Shown: in pieces, positions 33,201-42,436 of the stretch
Numbering within the stretch: the first letter of the stretch is position 1
Layout of the letters: each line of letters opens with the position of its first letter
Origin: Trichobilharzia regenti
Lineage: Eukaryota; Platyhelminthes; Trematoda; Strigeidida; Schistosomatidae
DNA: 64,000 nucleotides
Reading direction: 5' to 3'
Assembly (NCBI GenBank): GCA_944472135.2
Contig: OX235262.1
Location: 54,408,440-54,472,439 of the forward strand
The notes under the pieces: generated by a model
Told to the model about the DNA's origin: nothing
Seen by the model: the letters and a program-made list of their open reading frames with translations, nothing else
The model's database searches: none
Position numbers and translations under genes: made by a program

Positions 33201-34321
33201 ACACAAAAATATACTCATCACCTGGCGATATGTTTATTAACAATATTTAGTCAGTGTCAACACATCAATGGGGCGATAACTAGCGAAGAGAATTAATACA
33301 CACAATTAAAATGTAGAAATCGTTACAACACGCGGATTGCAAAATGAATAATTTGGGAAAAAAGAAGAGCAATTAAGGAATAAGCGTGTGCATAGGTTGA
33401 TTACGTAACAGATTGTCAAAGAAAAATAAAACAAATTGGACAATGATAATTTGTAACTAAGGTTGAAGTGGTCATAAGAATAAAATGATTTTACAAGGTT
33501 AACACGTTTTTAAAATGAAGTAGTGAGAAAAATAAAATAATTTGGACAATTATAAATTTTAAAAAGTTTAAGGGGAAGGGGGTGAAGTAGTCTGGTTAAT
33601 ACAGTCATGTAACGATGGCCAAGGCAAGGAAAGTGGTTGTATAAATTTCTTCTGAACACACAAGTTTGGCTTCTTCATGTGGATTCCTATTGCTTCAGCT
33701 GTTTTTTAGAGGACGAACTCGTAAAGAAAAATTAAGATTAGTAGGAATGCGATAAATAATTTTAAATGCAGTATTAACGTCAACCATATGCTCACTATCT
33801 ATAAGGTGTGCTAAAATAGAGCTACGAATAGATCTTGTTTGTCCCTTGCTTAACCATGTTGGATGATGTTCGGAAATACCACGATGAACCTGCCTAATTG
33901 TACGCCCGATGTAGCTGGCTCCGCAGCTGCAGTCAAACTGGTAGATACTGGATTTGGATCTGAAGTACAGTTCAAGGCTCAGTGAAGCGAGAATTTCTTC
34001 GGACTTCATTCTCGAATGCATTGAGAGAAACTGGATTTAGATATCCACTATTCTGACAATGAACAGAAATATGTTCAGTCAAAAAATTAGTCTTCACGTT
34101 TTAAATTCATTTAAAGAGCCTAAATATTATTTCAATTGAACAGACTTTGCAGCTTGACAATGAAACAAGCAGTGCATAAAGATGAAGACAGATGATAAAC
34201 CACTGTGTTTTTAGTAAAACAGCCATACTATATGCTTTACCTGCTTTTCAGAATGTATCGTCACCTTAAACGCTGGTCCCCTGTCAAAGAGTTTCATTAT
34301 GGTGAACCAATTGAGATATAA
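27161..34321 (+). CDS. Micro-exon-gene-like secreted repeat protein (partial)
   Basis: Four exons are visible: 27161-27230, 30022-30090, 31705-31773 and 34252-34321. Each follows an AG acceptor, and the first three precede GT donors. Every junction after the first exon has the same phase (two bases before, one after), and the middle exons are exactly 69 nt, so they can be added or skipped without breaking the frame. The first exon encodes a hydrophobic stretch, LVFATVLLEVSEG, like the end of a signal peptide. The next three each contain KRWSPVKE(F/Y)HY-(G)-P-E(I/V), and the last ends in TAA. Schistosome MEGs encode small secreted proteins from short symmetric exons; this fits, but I cannot name the family member. 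The start-codon exon is not identified. Confidence 0.75.
27895..28270 (+). pseudogene. RTE C-terminal fragment
   Basis: Plus-strand translation gives RIGKAV, NIRNKIRIFISNVSSVLLY and ESETW, matching GKARQAF...[22 protein letters not shown] of the RTE element at 18.5 kb. This is followed by KLWERTN-like and DIA-QV-like segments in broken frames. It is much older than that copy. Confidence 0.7.
29395..29530 (-). repeat. SINE family-A body fragment
   Basis: CTAGCAACTGATTTGATTTTCCGGGGTAGGATCGCTAGTCATATGCCAAACCCTCC matches the central body of family-A SINEs at 10.49 and 50.33 kb in the same orientation. The tRNA-like head is not recognisable. Confidence 0.5.
29590..29850 (+). pseudogene. RTE C-terminal fragment, divergent
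   Basis: The reading frame gives LPSDIARQVVEWNANEKQR and MEEMVWGGDEGLWAVVEPTE, comparable with DIARQA... and EEVMRGGDESMWTDLERGE in the C-terminus of the RTE element at 18.5 kb. It continues as an open frame of 102 residues (29610-29918). This is a retroelement relic rather than a host gene. Confidence 0.6.
30022..30090 (+). CDS. MEG-like repeat exon 1
   Basis: 69 nt, donor GTGAGA. Encodes VPYKRWSPVKEFHYGEPVEI plus KR. A second AG lies 6 nt upstream (ACTAG/GCCTAG); using it would add two codons in frame, so alternative acceptor use is possible. Confidence 0.75.
30290..30425 (-). repeat. Decayed hammerhead SINE (Sm-alpha-like)
   Basis: Minus strand reads AAGTCCCAAGTAGGAC then CATCCTGGATTCCACTGCTAG, matching the stem II and stem I side of the Sm-alpha ribozyme. 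The GAAA and CTGATGA core positions are mutated, so no activity is expected. Confidence 0.55.
31150..31345 (-). mobile_element. Hammerhead SINE (Sm-alpha-like)
   Basis: The minus strand has a tRNA-like head: A box TGGTCTAGTGG near 31315 and a weak B box (GTTCGAAAC) near 31295. The hammerhead region follows (31184-31236): CATCCAGATGACGAGTCTC AAATAGGACGAAATGCGCG and GTCCTGGATTC. Stem I (ATCCAG/CTGGAT), stem II and GAAA are kept. The CTGATGA core reads AGATGACGA, so cleavage is doubtful. The order tRNA-like promoter then ribozyme is the known Sm-alpha layout. Confidence 0.75.
31705..31773 (+). CDS. MEG-like repeat exon 2
   Basis: 69 nt between acceptor AATATTTAG and donor GTGAGA. Encodes LPSKRWSPVKEYHYDGPIEV plus KR. 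Strong nucleotide and protein similarity to the exons at 30022 and 34252 with conserved phase. Confidence 0.78.
32751..32945. repeat. F4 repeat with perfect-layout palindrome
   Basis: Arms 32751-32796 and 32803-32848 (46 nt each) are reverse complements around the 6-nt spacer CTTGAT, with few mismatches. Each arm carries GAGCA...TGCTCGA(A/T)ACGT. The right arm continues into the normal F4 body up to about 32945. The motif resembles stem II, GAAA and minimal stem III of a PLE hammerhead, but the CTGATGA side is degenerate. Confidence 0.6.
33065..34021 (-). mobile_element. Penelope-like element 3' portion (family F3)
   Basis: A minus-strand GIY-YIG frame (33695-34021) is followed by a non-coding terminal region (33065-33690). 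That region recurs at 49680-50070 (shared GTCAGTGTCAACAC, ACACACAATTAAAATGTAGAAAT and ATTGAGCGAAGAAATGTTTACTTTT blocks). Confidence 0.7.
33695..34021 (-). pseudogene. PLE GIY-YIG endonuclease fragment
   Basis: The 108-residue frame contains SIYQFDCSCGASYIGRTIRQ, then EHHPTWLSKGQTRS and SSILAHLIDSEHMVDVNTAF. These are the paired Tyr/Gly signature, conserved Arg and the His-containing helix of PLE GIY-YIG nucleases, with the CSC zinc-ligand-like cysteines. It lacks the RT portion upstream and the usual C-terminal EALW-type helix is not visible, so it is a 3' fragment. Confidence 0.78.
34252..34321 (+). CDS. MEG-like terminal repeat exon
   Basis: Acceptor CTGCTTTTCAG. Encodes MYRHLKRWSPVKEFHYGEPI EI then TAA at 34319-34321. 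A donor-like GTAAGA follows at about 34327, the relic of the donor expected for this exon family, so the exon seems to have become terminal by a stop mutation, or the transcript may splice on within its 3' UTR. Confidence 0.75.
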
Positions 34322-35689
34322 TAGTGGTAAGACTTTAGTGTTTACAATAATTATTATTATTTATAAATGTCAAAGCCGAGTTCATATATGCTGTGTTGAA
34401 GAAACTTTGGTTATGAGTATACGATATGCATTATTATAAAATGTTCATATTTCCCAAGGAAGTTATTTTGACTGCCATATGGCTCTCAACTGCCTGTAGC
34501 TTTATCAGAGTAATACCATGCCAGAATGTAAGAAATTCCAACTTATATCTGATAATTCAATCGCAGTTCTTCTCTCCACTGTAATTTCTCATTGTTAATT
34601 CAGTGAATTGGTAAAGATAACAAACCGTATTCAGACTACTGGATTTGATTGGAGCATGAATTACAATAACACAGCATGCGCTTGAGTAGTGAAAATTTCT
34701 CATCACATTTAATTTAACTATATCACTTTGTTCGACGAAATTTTGTATTAGTCCATCATTCCTGTTTAGATAGACTGATTTCCATTTGATGTGTAGTGCT
34801 TAAATGAGATGTTCTTTCTCATTTTTGAAATATGTCTGAATGATTTCAGTCCAGACCAATTCGGTAACGTATTGTTCAGTGGTCAAGGATTTTTCCATAT
34901 TCCCTTGTTCATTTTGGTTTCTTGATGGTGGGAGACAGACATCATGAGGTTCGTTTCTTCTGATCTTGATTTTGCGGTAAATTTGCTCGATATATATTAC
35001 ATCAGAGAAAGAGAATTTCATCTTATATTCACGGTGAGATTGATAATCTTTTTTGAACTCGGTCTTTCAAATGAACTCGGTTGCTTTGTAGTGTATCTGG
35101 TGTTTTAAGGAATACTCTGATTTCGCATTAATCGAGAACTCTTCCTGTTTCATCTGATGTTTGATGTATGTGAAATAACAACTATCGTAGTCCACTTTCT
35201 CTGAGTACTTATCAGCCACGTGGAATATTGTTCTTGATTTTGTGAATGAAACTGTGGATAGTTATTTTCTTTCAGAATTTCGGTAAGATTTGACACTTCT
35301 TACTCTTTTTCTTTCTCATATGATATAGTGCAATGTGTTTGTTTGAGAAAACTGCAGACAACTGACACCTTTACATGAATTGAGTGTGATGACTTGAAAT
35401 CGAATTATTTGTTGGAGTGTGTTTTCTCTCCGAATGTAGACGTTTTCAAATAGCCGTCTTTCTTCCTCTTAATTAGCTAACCAATATCTAGGTCCGCTTC
35501 CGAAGTAAACTGAATGTTGAGAGATTGACTGTACACATTCTCCAAGAATTAATGGTACAAGTGTGGTTTGAATCCTACTAAGATATTACAAGCGTATCTT
35601 ATTCATATATCTGGCTTGAGTGTATCTGATAAATTGTTATCTACATATTTATTCATGAAGAGACTAGTAATTACTTGTGAATCTGGCTG
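34322..35689. other. No recognised feature
   Basis: Presumed 3' region of the MEG-like gene and unassigned DNA. No clear polyadenylation signal could be tied to the gene. Confidence 0.45.
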
Positions 35690-36175
35690 GTCAAAGGATT
35701 TCATCGTGAGCTGACATTAGTTAGAGAACCATTGCGAAATCCTACAATTCCCCACATACCAATACTCGATGAGATGCTCACTGATGACTTACCCTATTCA
35801 GGTAGGTAGTTATCTGGGTTCTAGTGGGAAGTCGTGACTAGTAGGATGCAGCAAGTTGGGTGTGAGGGCAAATACTCGCCGAAGACATTGGCTAGGGGTT
35901 GCGCTATGTTGTGAATTGGCAGAAGTTGGAATTCATGGACTGGCCATTGGATCAGGTCCCAGTGGCTCAATGGTCTACGAGCTCGCCTGCCTTGTAACCA
36001 GAGGGTCCTGGGTCCGAACTTTGGTGAGTGCATACTGACGAAGAATCTCAAACTAGAACGAAACAGCTGCCCAGTGTTCCCGGGTTTTCCAATGGTTCTC
36101 TAACTGATGTCAGCTCATGATGAAATCCTGTAACCAATCAGTCAACTCCCTACAAACCAATACTTGAATACTTGG
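35690..36175 (+). mobile_element. SINE (family B), near complete
   Basis: The plus-strand copy runs from about 35740 to 36175, preceded by an inverted end fragment (35690-35740). Body: CTAGTGGGAAGTCGTGACTAG...; tRNA-like A box TGGCTCAATGG (about 35962) and B box region GGGTCCGAAC (about 36011). The hammerhead-like block has CTGACGA (36036-36042), AAACTAGAAC and GAAA (36061-36064), flanked by stem I GAGTGC. The outer end is GTCAGCTCATGATGAAATCC. Confidence 0.78.
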
Positions 36176-37120
36176 GAATCTAATCATCAATGTAATATTC
36201 ATACTAACTAATAATCATTTATAGTATCAAACAGACCATATATTGACATCTGAACATTTTCGGTTTCCAAAGGAAACTAAAGCGAAATTTAACCTCAAAC
36301 TGTGTAAGTTACAAGGTGTTAATCAATCCGCTAATCACAAATTTAAGGTTATCCCCAAAGAAAAACTATGATTATTTTGGATTCAATGCCTACTACTCAG
36401 CAGGTATTCTTCTTCAGGTGCCTATAGCTAGTAAATATTTGCTGATTTAGCCTTTCAGTTATACACCTACTTGACGTGATTCGTCATTCAAATCAAGAAT
36501 GATCTAGGGTAATATAATTTAGAATACGTCTGTAAAACGAAAACAGGCATATCATGATTGATAAATGTCAGCTGTTAATGAGCGACTTGATGGGTAATGA
36601 CGAGAGTAGAAACAACAAGTTTAGCAGGATAATATAACCTCTTTGTGATTGTTTTGCAGATTATTTTCAACTGAATGATTCAGAAAAATATGGATTAAGG
36701 AAAACGTTTGAGTATATGTTTTTCCCTTTGAGAAGGAGTCATTAATAGGAATAATATATGACATAGGTCTCGATTGATGTAAAAAATTAAATTATTAGGT
36801 GTTTAGAGGTGAACTATTAATGGAACAATAAGGCTAATAATAAGGGAAAAAAATCGACAGCTTTCAAAATTCTAGATAGAAACGAAGTTCAACACTAGGA
36901 GGAGTATTCTAGTTAAATAGATTACATAACTACGAGAAATTATTTTATAATAGCAGAAAATGCAAGGAAAAGAGACGTTCAGATGACTGAAAACTGGAAG
37001 TGGAATATCACATTACTTTATTCATCTAAGGGTTTTCTTCAACACATTCATCATATTTCGAACTTTGGAACACACGTGCAGTGAGCTATTTCTCTAAGAT
37101 TCATTTAATGGTTTACAGTA
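36176..37120. other. No gene; low-copy repeat
   Basis: 36220-36345 resembles 6765-6900. The rest is unassigned. Confidence 0.45.
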
Positions 37121-37430
37121 CTTCATTATAAGCTGACGTCGGTCAGAGAACCAACAAAATACTTGGGAGTGCTGGACAGCTGTTTCGTCCTAGTTTGGGG
37201 CTCTTCATCAGTACGCACTCGCCAAGATACAAACCCACGACCTTCTGCTTACAAGGTGAGCTAGCTCATAGACCATCAAGACATAAGGATGCTATCGAAT
37301 GGCCAGTCTATGAATTCTAACGTCTGTCAATTCACGATATAGCGTGATCACTAGCCATTGTCACCGACGAGTGTTTGTCTTAACGCTCGACCTACTGTAC
37401 GCTACTAGTCAAGACTTTCCCAATTGTTTG
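37121..37430 (-). mobile_element. SINE (family B) with best hammerhead core
   Basis: Minus-strand copy with outer end TAAGCTGACGTCGGTCAGAG. On the minus strand the motif at 37167-37220 reads GAGTGC GTA CTGATGA AGAGCCCCAAACTAG GAC GAAAC AGCT GTC CA GCACTC. CTGATGA is intact (37205-37211 on the plus strand as its complement), GAAA and GTC are intact, and GAGTGC/GCACTC can close stem I. Confidence 0.78.
37167..37220 (-). ncRNA. Hammerhead-like ribozyme motif in SINE family B
   Basis: All invariant blocks (CTGATGA, GAAA, GTC before the predicted cleavage site) are present with a stem III of ACAGCTGT. The innermost stem I pairs are imperfect and there is an extra base before stem II, so activity is uncertain. 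Confidence 0.5.
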
Positions 37431-37739
37431 AAAATGTTTATGAAATATAAATACCTAACTACATATTTCTTAGGAGTTATCATTCTTTGAGCAGTATTTT
37501 CATAATTTATTGAATTCAGTATAACAACAAGTGACGCTTCACAGTCTGATCAATAAAAGTTATGCTCACTTACTTTGTCACAATAGTGAGATTTTTAATC
37601 TGATGCATCTAAGGAAAAGTAAATTCCTTTGATTTGGTAGAAAGAAATTTATTCAGAACTCTCAGTTGCGCAATTATTATTAATTAAAAGAGATATCAGA
37701 TTGCTTTAAAAACACCCGCATAAATGACAGTTTCTTCTG
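37431..37739. other. No recognised feature
   Basis: AT-rich spacer between two SINE copies. Confidence 0.5.
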
Positions 37740-38035
37740 AAACAAGTCAACCCAGTTTCACCCTAGTTTGAAACTCTCCAGTAGTACTCACCCACTGGGA
37801 TTTGAACCCAGGACCGTCTGGTTACACGGCAAGCTCGTAGACCATTTAATCACTGGCATCTGATCCAATGGCTGAGCAATTCCAACTTATACCAATGCGG
37901 GATTTTAACGCGACCAGTAGCCAATGTCATCGGCGGGTATTGACAGGGTGGACGTCACTGGACACGGCTTCTTACTAGAACCCTAGGCAACTTCATCCCG
38001 TAGTCAGTCACCAGCAAGCATCATATAGTATTCAA
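37740..38035 (-). repeat. SINE (family B)
   Basis: Minus-strand copy with TTTCACCCTAGTTTGAAACTCTCCAG (decayed hammerhead block), B box TTTGAACCC and tRNA-like region to about 37855, followed by the body with CTTACTAGAACCC near its end. The hammerhead GAAA is kept but the CTGATGA side is mutated. Confidence 0.65.
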
Positions 38036-38539
38036 TCATTTTGCGCTTATAAGGCTCAGAATATCAACTCCAAGTAATATCTAATCATAATGTATGAATT
38101 AAACGTCTCCTTGTTACGTAATATTAATCACATCTCAACTATATTACATTAATACGAATCTTACTGATATCTTTAAAAGTTTCATTACAATTTATTCTTT
38201 GTGATACTTTGCATAGTAATAATAATAGATTTGGTTTCTGTGTTTTTCTCTTTCCCTTTCTTTGTCAGAACGTCATATTATCGAACAGATTCATTATTAT
38301 TCCCTCTATGAATTCTGGTTCCCAGTAATTCTTCAAACATCATAATCACACTACAATAAGTGTACAAAGATTTCTTTTGCAATTAAAGTTTTCAAATGAA
38401 TGTGCGTCTAAAACTTTTCTTGATTTATTCTTTTATTAATAATTCCAAAGAATCTAATTGTTTCTGTTTTCATTCCTTTTACCTATGCAAGCGGAACATA
38501 AAGCTACAGGCTTTTTATCCCGAAATTTAGGTAGTGGTG
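38036..38539. other. No recognised feature
   Basis: AT-rich spacer. Confidence 0.5.
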
Positions 38540-38705
38540 TCGTTTTATTTTATAGGGTAGGGTAGCTACCCTGATATCTAAAACTTGTCTTTCTCGGGCT
38601 TATAACGGCCTCCTAAATCAAGGGTCTCTCGGGAGGGCTTCAGCCAGGACTAAAAACTGTACCTCTGCCTGGGTTAGTGAGAATTCTACCAATGGACCAC
38701 CTATC
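38540..38705 (-). mobile_element. SINE with tRNA-Gly-like head and family-A body
   Basis: Minus strand begins GGTGGTCCATTGGTAGAATT CTCACTAACCCAGGC, strongly recalling the D-arm side of tRNA-Gly (GTTCAGTGGTAGAATTCTCGCC). Downstream, CAGGGTAGCTACCCTACCCT ATAAAATAAAACGACAC aligns with the family-A body around GGCTAGCAACCC...AAATAAACACTGCTAC. The B box is degraded. Confidence 0.55.
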
Positions 38706-38959
38706 CAAAAGGAGAATGCGTTTAGTCATGAATATTCATCTTTTTCTTCAGAATTAAGTTTACTGAAATAGAATTAAAGACACAAAAGTACCGAATTACT
38801 TACCGATGGATGGACAAATTGTGAGTCGAGAGATTTTATACCATAAGTGTTCTCTAACCTACAGAGTGATTCTTAAAAACAGCCATTAATAAACATGTAG
38901 CAAAAACAATAAAGCTTTGAAAAGAGTACAAAATTATGATGATTAGGTCAGCGAGGAGC
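38706..38959. other. No recognised feature
   Basis: Short AT-rich spacer. Confidence 0.5.
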
Positions 38960-39471
38960 CCCTTTACAGCGACTTCACATTTCCCAGCTGTACAGTCGCA
39001 TTTATATACAACAGTTTCTCGTAAAAAGGGGATAAGCCATCGTAAGAATAATTACTAATGGTAATCAATACATACGAGAAGTTGAATAAGGATGACGTAG
39101 TTGCGTCATCAGGTAAATAATTCAACAAGTACGGTGTAATCCGGGTGCACATAAAAACCGAGGAAAATTTTACATTCCCTGGGAGTTCGAGGAGATAGAT
39201 GATTCAGAAAGGGTAGGAGAAATAAAACAAGTAGAACAGTTAGGTCGAAAATAATACGGTCGTTACCACGATAATGCAAGTTGATGGAGGAATTTCTATT
39301 GTGTGCGCAGCTCCAGTTTCTCCATCTAAAAATAACTAGAGCTTCATTAGTACGTAAAAGGCGAAAGCAGATCGTCTTTGGCAGATTGGTTTTTACTTTG
39401 TAGATCACCTTGTGGAAAGATTTTGTTAAGACATAGTAGTCAGTGTCTATGAGGTACCTTTCTTCGAACAT
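38960..39471 (-). pseudogene. PLE C-terminal (GIY-YIG) relic
   Basis: The minus-strand frame at 39109-39471 has DTDYYVLTKSFHKVIYKVKT and NLPKTICFRLLRTNEALVIF. It aligns with TNHSISTNTSLKVIYRVKNN and LSKAIRFRLLCIAEALAIH of the PLE at 26.2 kb. It is the end of the GIY-YIG domain; the YIG signature upstream is lost. The C-terminal residues are out of register. Confidence 0.65.
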
Positions 39472-39799
39472 GTGGGATAGTATCCTTGAATCTCTTTAGG
39501 TCAGACAAGAGCCAAACGACCAATATGCCTAGGATGGATGGGAATTACCCGCAGATTGAATATAGTTTGGTTATTTTCAATGGTATGATGATCACGTCAG
39601 AGTACATCGTCCTAAAGCATCTTGAGCCACCATTAAATTAGTATACTTAATAATTTTCAGTTAGTTAATAGACCTGAGATTCACTTTTCATCACCGAAAC
39701 CGTGTAAAACAATACCTTTGGAGTAGAATAGGTAACTCATTTAAGTGAATTAATACCAGAAGTCTTGAAGCATAAATATCACGATTTAGAAAGCTGGTT
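39472..39799. other. No recognised feature
   Basis: Spacer upstream of the candidate coding piece at 39800. Confidence 0.45.
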
Positions 39800-40123
39800 A
39801 TGTCTGTTGATAATGATGTCTCTTCAGAATATACAAATGAACGAAAATTGATTCGTAAACCAAAAGAGAAGTATGTTCCCCAGAAAACAAATTCTTGGAA
39901 ACAAGTGAGTGACTGGAGTGTGGAAAAAGAGCAGCAAATGGAAACAGCGCTGTACCTTCATAATTGCCTCTTCAGAAATTATAATTCTACCATATTCGCT
40001 GAAGCAGAGCAGTCTGGTCAGACGACATGAACCCTTCTATACTTTCAGACACTTATGTAATACATATCAATTGATGCAGACCGGTATCGCTCAACAAAAT
40101 GAAGTTTTAAGATTGATGATATG
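39800..40123 (+). CDS. Unassigned candidate coding piece (low confidence)
   Basis: An ATG frame starts at 39800 (MSVDNDVSSEYTNERKLIRK, then PKEKYVPQKTNSWKQ) and remains open to 40030. A GTGAGT donor-like site occurs at 39905, after 35 codons. A second frame ends with HLCNTYQLMQTGIAQQNEVL RLMI and a TGA at about 40122, after an ACTTTCAG acceptor-like site near 40050. The two pieces are in different frames and the simplest splice does not join them in phase. It could be part of a small charged host protein, an old retroelement, or chance. I do not recognise the family. Confidence 0.25.
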
Positions 40124-41588
40124 ATCAAGACACGATTATAAGCAGCACTTAGATAGTTCTTAATTATTCACAGTCACCGTAATAATCTAAGCAACTATCC
40201 AGTGTAACATGTGCCATGCTCCCTAGTATTTCACCATCCCAGCTTACTACCAATAATGGACATTTTGAAGGCATTTTATCCTCTTTGTTGCCTATTTTCT
40301 TTCCTTCTTCGTGTTATTCCACGATGTACTGTATCCCTTCTAGGGTAAAAAGTAGTCCAAATAGAGGTTAGATGATCCACCCGTTTCTGTTGCTAAACTC
40401 TTACGATTAAGGGTATTCGAACTTTTAATATGACTGCGAATTCATGTAAAGAAATGCAAGATAAGTATATTCAGAGGTGAGCATAGGGTATATGTTAAAA
40501 AGATATTAAGCTAAATAATGTCGTAAGAAGTTTCTTGTAATTTGTTTCCCAACAATGCTTATTGCACAAGCTTATTTGAAGACGTTTCTCAGTAAAAGAA
40601 AATTGCATCTTTCGGTAATTATGTCTGAGGATGATAAGAGTGAAGTTAGGCTTCCGATGTCAGTACAGGCGTCACATACGAATTTGTTTCACCAATTCAA
40701 GCTATTGATGTTGACGAAGATACTGGAAGTGATGCCTGTGGTTATTCATGATGACAAATTGATGGCATATCTGCAAGAGAAGGTATGTTACCTTTTGTAA
40801 CTTACTAGACGTGTAATTTCATAATGCCGGTTAGTAGTTAAAATAAATAAGGCTCTTTTTTTGACGAAAATTCCGCCGTCGTCAATGCGAAATACTGAAA
40901 TATAGATAAAACTTTTGTTTCTATGACGTAATATACCAATAAAAGCTAATTCTTTTACAGCTTGTCTGTTTCTCACAACAAACCGCTTTAATAAATGAAG
41001 ACTAATGCACCGACTAATCACTTCAAATCTTCTCTATTACTTCAAATTTCAATTTTTTTCCTTAACAGCCGGAAATGCACTCAAAGACAAGAGACTTACT
41101 ATTATTTCTATACTTTATTTCATCTTACTAATCACTTTATGCGTGTTGCTATGACGAAATACGTTTAATATCATTGAAAGTTTTCAAGAACAAGAGGCAA
41201 AAAACTACTTGACTTAGTGAACGTTTAATTTATTGCCTTTGTGATACAAAGGTGACCAATGTATCTGTCTACACTAATATGTGTTAATGGAAATGCCCCG
41301 TAGATGTCAATCCGAGTTACTAGTCTACGCTACACGATATCACTACACACTGTGGCGGGTTTTAATGTCTAAAGGATACTCATAGAAGGGCATGTAACCG
41401 ACTCTGTTATTTAAAACTATTGTTCAATGCTTTGCACTAGCACTTAATAAGCAGAAGTTTTCATATTATTGTCACAGAGTAAATATTTCGTATTTGAGAT
41501 AATCTATATCAGAGTAATGGCCAGTTCATATACATTCTTATCTGTGTATAGTTATATGATTTAACTTTAAATCTTTCATTAGACAAAT
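40124..41588. other. No recognised gene; one unassigned frame
   Basis: The frame 40555-40800 plus runs into a good donor-like site (GAGAAG/GTATGT at 40781) after VVIHDDKLMAYLQEK. This could be an exon end, but no acceptor or partner is clear. Confidence 0.35.
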
Positions 41589-41803
41589 ATAATAATAATA
41601 ATAATAGCTTTATTCCAAACAGTATTTGTGGTACAGGTATGGAATTTTCAGCGTGCATTACAGTATATTGCATCTAATTACCTCATAAATTATATAAGAT
41701 TTTTAAAAATCAAAGATAAATAAATAAAAATAAAATAAATAAGTTATAAATAAATAAAATAAATAAATATTAGAAATTAAGAAAAAAAACAACGTAGAGT
41801 ATT

Positions 41804-42157
41804 TCATTTCAAACAATGCAACACAGGATTTGAAATATAAAGTTGATGTGTGGTAGTAAATGAGAACAACAGTGTAGTAGTAACGAGGAAAGGAAAACAA
41901 AAACTAATGGGACTATTTGTTAGAGTGCCGAAGTAAGTTGACCGTGTCATACCTAACGGATTTCTCATCACATAACAGCTGTGCCAGATATGGTATTGTG
42001 GAGATTTGTATTTGGTAGTCCTAGCATATAGCATCCTATAGCTGCTTCTAGTTCTACCAGATGAAATGCAAGGAGACAGCTGTGTATAGAGAGGATGCTC
42101 GGGGTCCGACAATATTGTACTCGCAAGTTTCTTACATGACATTACATGTCTATCCAC
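41804..42157 (-). pseudogene. CR1 C-terminal fragment
   Basis: Begins MDRHVMSCKKLASTILSDPE HPLYTQLSPCISSGRTRSSY and continues with RTTKYKSPQYHIWHS, the C-terminal segment also present at 59301-59597 (ILSDPQHSLYSQLSSCISSG). The frame is separated from the RT piece by frameshifts. Confidence 0.75.
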
Positions 42158-42200
42158 AATAGGGTTAACCAGTTGGTTTAACGATGTCCCACTTGCCCTA

Positions 42201-42401
42201 CTAACGGCTTTTAGTGCCTGCCCTTCTCAGCAAGGCAAAGTCTTTCTTAAGTAGTCCAGGAAAGATTAATGGGGAGCAGTAAAGGGGGATGGGAAGAATA
42301 CAAGAATTTACAAACTGAGAAAGTAAAGATTGCTTTATACCAGACTGCCTAAATTTCCTAATGTGGAACGTTAAGCGAAACATCTTTCTAGTAACTAGCA
42401 A
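42201..42401 (-). pseudogene. CR1 fragment between RT and C-terminus
   Basis: Short frame with FVNSCILPIPLYCSPLIFPG LLKKDFALLRR, a segment typical of the region after the LINE RT thumb. The same LLKKDY-ILRR sequence can be read beside the copy at 59.6 kb. Confidence 0.7.
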
Positions 42402-42436
42402 GATGTGGGAAGACCAGGAAAGATCGGTGGAAAAAC

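Larger units (their letters stand above)
31774..34251. other. Putative MEG-like intron with PLE material
   Basis: Contains an F4 palindrome (32751-32945) and a minus-strand PLE (33065-34021). The 31774-32750 part has no recognised feature. Confidence 0.45.
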
